From VRUE01 sp963729995 (lineage in GTDB: Bacteria; Actinomycetota; Thermoleophilia; Solirubrobacterales; 70-9): DNA of 64,000 nucleotides. Within the stretch, counting starts at the first letter, position 1. Each line of letters starts with the position of its first letter. The translations under genes were made by a program, and so were the position numbers. The stretch spans positions 186,001-250,000 of the forward strand of contig CAVSPF010000001.1 of the NCBI GenBank assembly GCA_963729995.1, in the 5' to 3' direction. Of this stretch, positions 58,990-64,000 are shown piece after piece. The notes beneath the pieces are model-generated. The model had not been told where the DNA came from. It worked only from the letters and a program-made list of their open reading frames with translations, and made no database searches.

Positions 58990-59977
58990 CCGGACCGATT
59001 CCGCACTCCGCTGCGATCGAGTCGAGAATCGTGTCGCACTCCTCCTTGGAGCGGCCGTGGGCCATCGTGAAGATGCTGTAGGGCCAGTCGTCGTAGGTGG
59101 GGCGCTGGTAACAGTGGGAGATGCCGCGGAAGGCGGCCATGCGCGCGCCCGTCTCGAGGATCTCGTCCTCGGGGACCTTCCAGACCCCCATCCCGTTGGC
59201 CGAGAAACCGGCTCGGCGGTGGTTGAGGAGCGCCGCGACGCGGCGCAGCAGCTTGCGGTCGACCATGCCCTGAAGCTGTTCGAGCAGCTCCTCGACGGGC
59301 ATCTCCAGCTCGGCGGCGGCGGCGGCGAAGGGGCGCTCGATCGCCTCCATCGGGCCCTGTGTCGCCCTGATCACGGCGATGTCGCGGTCGTCGTAGGGCT
59401 GCGGCCCCAGTTCGCGCGGCGGCGCTGCCTCGACAGCCGCGGCGAGGGCCTCGGTGCCCTTCTCCATCTCCAGGTTCATGTTGATCTTGAACAGGGTCAG
59501 GGTCGGCAGCTGGCGCATCGACTCGGCGCCCGTCTCCCGGATCAGCGCCGCGAGCGTCCCGTCGAGGCCCAGCTCGGAATCCGGCGGCACCGCGATCGTG
59601 AACCAGAGGTTGAAGTCGTGGGTGCGGAGGTAGTTGTGGGAGACGCCGGGATGGGCGCTGACGATCGCCGCCGGGCGATGCGGGTGCTCGGCGTCCACCT
59701 TGGCCGCGACAAGCATCGATTCGTAGCCGAGGGTGCGGGTGTCGAAGATCGGCGTGATCTCGCGGATGATCCGCTCGTCCAGCAGGCGCCTGGTGCGGGA
59801 GAGGACGTCGTCCAGCTCCATCTCCGCCTCCGCCGCCACGAGCGCGAAGGGCTCCGGGTCGAGCGGGAAGCTCGACTGGAGCAGGTTCATCAGCCGCTTG
59901 TCGGCCTCGTCGAGCGGGATGGCGGCCCCACCCCGGCGCGAGCGGGCCTTCGACTGAGGGAGCTTCACCGAAGCCAT
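58886..59977 (-). CDS. AhbA/AhbB-like two-domain (siroheme decarboxylase) protein
   Basis: 363 residues made of two similar AsnC/Lrp-like halves. Each half has a winged-helix start (LDEADKRLMNLLQSSFPLD; DRDIAVIRATQGPMEAIE) and the siroheme-decarboxylase signature (HNYLRTHDFNLWFT near 115; HCYQRPTYDDWPYSIF near 308). In anaerobes, AhbA and AhbB are separate proteins forming a heterodimer that decarboxylates siroheme; here the two are fused. It lies between hemB and hemL, overlapping the former by 13 bases. It could be an enzyme or a heme-sensing regulator derived from one. Confidence 0.85.
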   Translation of the reverse strand: MASVKLPQSKARSRRGGAAIPLDEADKRLMNLLQSSFPLDPEPFALVAAEAEMELDDVLSRTRRLLDERIIREITPIFDTRTLGYESMLVAAKVDAEHPHRPAAIVSAHPGVSHNYLRTHDFNLWFTIAVPPDSELGLDGTLAALIRETGAESMRQLPTLTLFKINMNLEMEKGTEALAAAVEAAPPRELGPQPYDDRDIAVIRATQGPMEAIERPFAAAAAELEMPVEELLEQLQGMVDRKLLRRVAALLNHRRAGFSANGMGVWKVPEDEILETGARMAAFRGISHCYQRPTYDDWPYSIFTMAHGRSKEECDTILDSIAAECGIGPDGRGTLYSSTEYKKIRLRYFTPDYARWEAEHAQL

Positions 59978-60936
59978 CCCGCAGCCTGCTTCGCGTAGTA
60001 GGAGACGATCGCATCGGCGCCGGCGCGGCGGATCGAGGTCAATGTCTCCAGCACCGCGGCCCGCTCGTCGATCCAGCCGTTGGCGGCGGCCGCCTTCAGC
60101 ATCGAGTACTCGCCGGAGACGTGGTAGGCGGCCACCGGGGCGGCGGTTGCCTCTTTGACACGCCGCACGACGTCGAGGTAGGGGGTCGCGGGCTTGACCA
60201 TCAGCATGTCCGCCCCCTCGGCCAGGTCGAGCTTCGCCTCCCGCACCGCCTCTTCGGCGTTGGCTGGATCGAGCTGGTAGCCCCGCCGGTCGCCGAACTC
60301 CGGCGTCGACTCGGCGGCGTCGCGAAAGGGCCCGTAGAGGGCCGAGGCGTACTTGGCGCTGTAGGCGACGACCGGCACGTTGGAGTGACCCTCCTCGTCG
60401 AGCTGGTTGCGAATCACGCCGATCCGCCCATCCATCATGTCGCTCGGCGCAACCGCATCGGCCCCCGCCTCGGCCTGTGAGATCGCCGCTTTCGCCAGCA
60501 GCTCGACCGTCACGTCGTTGTCCACCTCGCCGTCGCGGACGAAGCCGCAGTGACCGTGCGACGTGTACTCGCAGAGACAGACGTCGGTGATCACGGTCAG
60601 CTCGGGCTGCGCCTCCTTGAGCGCTCGAACGGCCATCTGCACGATGCCCTCGTCGTCGTAGGCCCCGCTGCCCGACTCGTCCTTGCTTGCCGGGACGCCG
60701 AAGAGGAGGATTGCGCCGACTCCCGACGCTGCGATCTCAGCGGCCTCGGCGACCAGCTCGGAGATCGAGAAGCGCTCGATGCCGGGCATCGACTCGATCT
60801 CCTCGCGGACGCCCTGCCCGGCCACCACAAATGCGGGCTGGATCAGGTGGGCGGGGGACAGCTCGGTCTCGCGAACCAGGCCCCGCAGGGCCTCGGTCCG
60901 TCGCAGCCGCCGCATGCGTGTTGCCGGGAACGGCAT
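59965..60936 (-). CDS. hemB: Porphobilinogen synthase (ALA dehydratase)
   Basis: HemB joins two 5-aminolevulinates into porphobilinogen. The 323-residue enzyme has the Schiff-base lysines in VAYSAKYASALYGP and MLMVKPATPYLD. The cysteine-rich DVCLCEYTSHGHCGF (about 124-138) marks the zinc-dependent type. It leads the hemB-Ahb-like-hemL run. A TAGAAT box ends seven bases before the ATG and no ribosome site is seen, so a leaderless message is likely. Confidence 0.95.
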   Translation of the reverse strand: MPFPATRMRRLRRTEALRGLVRETELSPAHLIQPAFVVAGQGVREEIESMPGIERFSISELVAEAAEIAASGVGAILLFGVPASKDESGSGAYDDEGIVQMAVRALKEAQPELTVITDVCLCEYTSHGHCGFVRDGEVDNDVTVELLAKAAISQAEAGADAVAPSDMMDGRIGVIRNQLDEEGHSNVPVVAYSAKYASALYGPFRDAAESTPEFGDRRGYQLDPANAEEAVREAKLDLAEGADMLMVKPATPYLDVVRRVKEATAAPVAAYHVSGEYSMLKAAAANGWIDERAAVLETLTSIRRAGADAIVSYYAKQAAGWLR

Positions 60937-60943
60937 CGTCCCG

Positions 60944-60949
60944 ATTCTA
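60944..60949 (-). promoter_or_regulatory. Putative -10 box of hemB (leaderless)
   Basis: On the minus strand this reads TAGAAT and ends seven bases before the hemB ATG at 60936. The hairpin repeat (60997-61082) is therefore upstream of the promoter, not in the leader. Confidence 0.45.
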
Positions 60950-60996
60950 GGGATGGCTGGGACGGGCGGGGTATCCCTCGCCCGAGCTCTAGGTTG

Positions 60997-61082
60997 GAGA
61001 GGGTGAAGGCGTCCCCTGCCCGAACTCGCGGGCTTCGCCCGCTCTGAGTATCCGTCCGTTCAGGGGACACCTCCACCCTCTC
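60997..61082 (-). repeat. Nested-hairpin intergenic repeat, copy 2
   Basis: The outer arms (60997-61018 and 61061-61082) are 22 bases and complementary except at two positions. Read on the minus strand, the element has the same plan as copy 1 at 1-64: GTGTCCCC, then CGGATACTCA, then an inner stem GCGGGC-GAA-GCCCGC. The inner stem sequence differs from copy 1 on both sides yet stays paired and keeps the GAA loop. It lies between the divergent hemB and ABC-transporter promoters. Confidence 0.75.
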
Positions 61083-61122
61083 TTCTCAAGCCGCGCGTAA
61101 CACCTGGGCAGCAACCTGGCAG

Positions 61123-61128
61123 TAGCGT
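61123..61128 (+). promoter_or_regulatory. Putative -10 box of the ABC ATPase gene (leaderless)
   Basis: TAGCGT ends seven bases before the ATG at 61136, with no Shine-Dalgarno sequence between. Confidence 0.4.
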
Positions 61129-61135
61129 TCCGGCG

Positions 61136-61867
61136 ATGGCGGCAGGGACGGAGGCAGCTGCGCTCGAGGTGCGGAAGCTGGTGAAGCGTTATGGGGACAG
61201 GGAGGCGCTGAAGGAGGTCGACTTTGCGGCGGCGCGGGGGGAGCTGCTGGCGGTGATCGGCCCGAACGGAGCAGGTAAGACGACGCTGCTCTCGATCCTG
61301 GCCGGGATAACGAGCGCCGACGAGGGCGAGGTCCACCTGCCCCGTGGCGAGGTCGGCTGGGTGCCGCAGCAGGCGGCGCTTTACCGGCGGCTCACGGTGG
61401 AGGAGAACCTGCTGCTGTTCGCGCGGCTCGAGAAGCACGACGACCCGCACGCCTCGGTCGAGGAGATGCTCGACCTGTCCGGGCTGCGTGAGCGGCGCGG
61501 CGAGATCGTGGCGCGCCTCTCGGGTGGTAACCAGCAGCGGATCAACATCGCGATCGGCCTCCTGTCACGGCCTGTCGTGCTGCTCTTGGACGAGCCCAGC
61601 GTCGGGCTGGATCCCCGCCAGCGGGCCCGCCTCTGGCAGTTCGTTTCGGCGCTGGCCACCGCCGGAACGACGGTGATCTTCTCCACCCATGACATCCAGG
61701 AGGCGGAGCGCTACGGGAAGCGGCTGCTGGTCCTCGCCGACGGCGAGAGTCTCTTCCATGGGGCTCCCGACGAGCTGCGCGAGGCGGTGCGCCGCGAGGC
61801 TCCGGAGGCCGCGGACCGCGACTTCGAGACCGCCTTCGTCTCCTTCCTCCACCACCGGGGGCACTGA
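61136..61867 (+). CDS. ABC transporter ATP-binding protein
   Basis: A 243-residue nucleotide-binding subunit: Walker A IGPNGAGKTTLL (near 43), Q loop VPQQAALYRRLTVEEN, signature LSGGNQQRINIA, Walker B VVLLLDEPSVGLDP, and switch His in FSTHDIQEAE. It belongs to the multidrug/ABC-2 exporter group. It overlaps the permease gene by one base (TGATG) and diverges from hemB across the hairpin repeat. Confidence 0.93.
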   Translation: MAAGTEAAALEVRKLVKRYGDREALKEVDFAAARGELLAVIGPNGAGKTTLLSILAGITSADEGEVHLPRGEVGWVPQQAALYRRLTVEENLLLFARLEKHDDPHASVEEMLDLSGLRERRGEIVARLSGGNQQRINIAIGLLSRPVVLLLDEPSVGLDPRQRARLWQFVSALATAGTTVIFSTHDIQEAERYGKRLLVLADGESLFHGAPDELREAVRREAPEAADRDFETAFVSFLHHRGH

Positions 61868-63219
61868 TGCGCTGGCTGCTCGTCAAGGACCTCCAGATCC
61901 TCCGCCGCTCGCCCCTGCAGGCGTTCCTCCTCGTCGCCTACCCGGTGCTGATCGCGATTCTCGTCGGCTTCGCGATCTCGCGCGGGCCGGAGAAGCCAAG
62001 GGTCGCCTTCCTCAACGAAGTGCCGACGGGTGCTCGGGTCACCGTCGGCGGCGCCCGCCTGCCCGCGGTCGGGGTGGGCGACCAGATCTGCAAGGCGGTC
62101 GAGTGCGTCCTCGTGAAGAGCCGCGTCGAAGCGGCGGCGGAGGTGCGCTCCGGCGACGTCCTCGCCGCCCTGATCCTGCCCGCCGACCTGGTCGGCCGCA
62201 TCAACTCGCTCTCGACCCTCAACCCCGAAACGCCGACCGTGGACGTGATGGTCAACCAGGAGGACCCGGTCAAGGCGCAGCTCGTCGACGAACGCATCTC
62301 CTCCCTGCTGGCACGGGCGAACCTGCTGATCGCGAAACGGATCGCCGCCGAAGGCGGCAAGTACCTCAACCTCGTCGTCAACGGAGGCACCTTCAGCGTC
62401 CTCGGCGAGTCGATCCACATCCTCGGGCTGCGGGCCAGCGCCGACATCCTCGGGGCGCTCCGTCCCGCCTTGCCGCAGGGGCCGCTGCGTGACGCCCTCG
62501 ACCGCGTCATCCGCTTCGCGACGCTGGCGCACGAAAACCTCGACGTCGCCAGCCCGCTGATCGACCGGCTCGCGCAGCCGGTCGTCGTCGACAAGCAGGT
62601 GGTCAGCGCGCCGACTCCGCCGCTCGACGTCTTTGCGACGGCGGTCGCCGCGACCTTCACCCTGACCTTCGTCACCGTGCTGCTGGTTGCCGGCTCGCTC
62701 GCCCTCGAGCGCGAGGAGAACGCCTTCTCCCGCCTCACCCGGGGCCTCGTCTCCCGCTCGGCGCTGCTCGGCGAGAAGGTCGGGTTGGGCATGGCCGTCG
62801 GGCTTGCGGTGACATTGCTGATGCTGGCCGGCCTGCAGCTCTTCGTGCCACTCGACTGGGGCCGCTTCCCACTCTGGATCGCGGCGATCCTGGCGGGAGC
62901 CGGAGCGCTCGGCGCGGCCGGCGCGGCGCTCGGCGCGGCCGCGCGAGAGGTCCGCGCCGTTTCCCTGCTCGCCTTCATGGTCTCGCTGCCGATCGCCTTC
63001 CTCTCGCTGATCCCCTCCGGCGCCGTGGGGCCCACCCTCTACGACGCGATCCGGGTCGTCGCCGCCCTCTTCCCCTTCAAGCCGGCGCTGCAGGCGATGC
63101 TCGCGGCGCTCGACTCGGCGGGGCCGGGAATCGGCGCTCCGCTGCTGCACCTGGCGATCCTGATCGCCGCCTACGGCCTCATAGCCCGCTTCGCCCTGCG
63201 CCGCTTCGCAGCCGTTTGA
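61867..63219 (+). CDS. ABC-2 family exporter permease
   Basis: 450 residues. One N-terminal helix (about 15-38) is followed by a large external domain (about 40-250), then five transmembrane helices in the last 200 residues, the layout of the ABC2_membrane_3/YhgE-like permeases. It has one cysteine pair in the external domain (DQICKAVECVLV). The cytoplasmic EREENAFSRLTRGLVSRSALLGEK is the expected coupling helix. It works with the ATPase encoded just before it. The substrate is unknown. Confidence 0.9.
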   Translation: MRWLLVKDLQILRRSPLQAFLLVAYPVLIAILVGFAISRGPEKPRVAFLNEVPTGARVTVGGARLPAVGVGDQICKAVECVLVKSRVEAAAEVRSGDVLAALILPADLVGRINSLSTLNPETPTVDVMVNQEDPVKAQLVDERISSLLARANLLIAKRIAAEGGKYLNLVVNGGTFSVLGESIHILGLRASADILGALRPALPQGPLRDALDRVIRFATLAHENLDVASPLIDRLAQPVVVDKQVVSAPTPPLDVFATAVAATFTLTFVTVLLVAGSLALEREENAFSRLTRGLVSRSALLGEKVGLGMAVGLAVTLLMLAGLQLFVPLDWGRFPLWIAAILAGAGALGAAGAALGAAAREVRAVSLLAFMVSLPIAFLSLIPSGAVGPTLYDAIRVVAALFPFKPALQAMLAALDSAGPGIGAPLLHLAILIAAYGLIARFALRRFAAV

Positions 63220-63243
63220 ATGCGGGGATAGGGTCCCGTGGCA

Positions 63244-64000
63244 ATGCGGGTGCTCTTCATCGGGGACGTGGTCGGCGGACCGGGACGGCGGGGGTTGAAG
63301 GCGGCCATGCCGGAGCTGCGGGAGCGCCACCGGCCGGACCTCGTGATCGTCAACGGGGAGAACTCGGCGGGCGGGATGGGGGTCACCGAGAAGACAGCCC
63401 GGGCGCTGTTCGACGCCGGCGCCGGCGTGATCACCACCGGCAACCACGTCTACCGGCACCGGGAGGCCTACGACTACCTGGACCGCGACGAGCGGGTGAT
63501 CCGGCCCGCCAACTACCCGCACGCCAACCCGGGTCGCGGGCACACCGTCGTGGAGGCGGGCGGAGCGCGGGTCGCGGTGATCAACCTGAGCGGAGCCGTG
63601 GGACTGCGGGTCGCTCGCTCGCCCTTCCACGAGGTGGACAGCATCCTCGAGCGGATCGAGGCCGACTGTGCCGTCGTCGACTTCCACGCCGAGGTGACGA
63701 GCGAGAAGGTCGCGATGGGCTGGCACCTCGACGGGCGCGTCGCGGCGGTGTTCGGCACCCACACCCACGTGCCGACCGCCGACGCGCGAGTGCTGCCGCA
63801 GGGGACGGCGTTCATCTCCGATGTCGGGATGACCGGCTCGCGGACAAGCGTGCTCGGGGTCAAGCCGGAGCAGGTGCTGGAGTCGCTGATCACGCTGATG
63901 CCGGTCAGGTTCGAAACCGCCGCCGACGACGTCTGGGTGATGGGAGCGGCGGTCGAGGTGAACTCGGCGGGGCTCGCCGACTCGATCGAGCAGGTGATGG
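63244..64000 (+). CDS. ymdB: YmdB-type metallophosphoesterase (3' end outside window)
   Basis: The open frame continues past the last base, so only about 252 residues are seen. Metal-site motifs are in order: MRVLFIGDVVGGPGRRG, VNGENSAGGMG, TTGNHVYRH, VDFHAEVTSEK and FGTHTHVPTAD. This matches the YmdB (TIGR00282) family, whose Bacillus member cleaves 2',3'-cyclic nucleotides and affects biofilm and sporulation. ATG at 63244 is taken; GTG at 63238 would add two residues. TAGGGT at 63229-63234 ends nine bases before the ATG. It follows the permease gene by 24 bases. Confidence 0.9.
   Translation, partial: MRVLFIGDVVGGPGRRGLKAAMPELRERHRPDLVIVNGENSAGGMGVTEKTARALFDAGAGVITTGNHVYRHREAYDYLDRDERVIRPANYPHANPGRGHTVVEAGGARVAVINLSGAVGLRVARSPFHEVDSILERIEADCAVVDFHAEVTSEKVAMGWHLDGRVAAVFGTHTHVPTADARVLPQGTAFISDVGMTGSRTSVLGVKPEQVLESLITLMPVRFETAADDVWVMGAAVEVNSAGLADSIEQVM

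Overview
The window looks like chromosomal DNA from a high-G+C actinobacterium, most probably of the Thermoleophilia/Solirubrobacterales type. This placement is inferred from gene content and was not confirmed by any search. The indicators are the rpsF-ssb-rpsR-rplI-dnaB order, an actinobacterial six-gene mce operon, TreT plus OtsA trehalose genes, a b6-type menaquinol:cytochrome c reductase next to menaquinone genes, several small proteins of actinobacterial style, and many genes with a TANNNT box about 6-7 bases before an SD-less start codon (leaderless mRNAs).

Layout. 1-8600: a hairpin repeat, a flippase-like membrane protein, thiL carrying an in-frame palindromic insertion, a small FlgM-like protein, a response regulator/histidine kinase/HtrA lipoprotein operon, and treT-otsA. 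8600-15700: ribosomal and replication core (rpsF, ssb, rpsR, rplI, a membrane protein, dnaB, a DnaC-like loader, purA, a TetR regulator). 15800-29860: a minus-strand operon of an MMPL/RND transporter and six MCE proteins, with no YrbE permease or MceG ATPase in the window, bracketed by two paralogous plus-strand secreted proteins. 29912-33960: tRNA-Lys(CTT) followed by a lower-G+C island holding an IS256-family insertion sequence and a cytosine methyltransferase/GIY-YIG nuclease/Vsr operon. The island ends in a degenerate copy of the tRNA 3' end.

34040-45250: envelope genes. These are an MprF-like aminoacyl transferase domain protein, two related esterases in inverted orientation around a DMT-type transporter, a LolA/RseB-like protein with an ABC exporter, and a polytopic membrane protein/GT51 glycosyltransferase/CHAP hydrolase operon. 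45300-50730: a flavin amine oxidase-like gene diverging across a 16-bp-arm palindrome from two tandem cassettes, each a phytoene-dehydrogenase-like flavoprotein followed by an SCP2-like protein. 50750-57030: TPR-like protein, tatC and tatA, a small zinc-ribbon protein, then qcrA-qcrB-qcrC, ubiE/menG and a polyprenyl diphosphate synthase, which together join menaquinone synthesis to its use. 57140-64000: a hypothetical gene, heme synthesis (hemB, an AhbA/AhbB-like two-domain protein, hemL), a second copy of the hairpin repeat, an ABC exporter pair and the start of a YmdB-type phosphodiesterase that runs off the window.

The observations most worth following are the in-frame palindrome in thiL, the hairpin repeat whose two copies show compensatory stem changes, the tRNA-Lys island with its unassigned GIY-YIG nuclease, and the paired flavoprotein/SCP2 cassettes.
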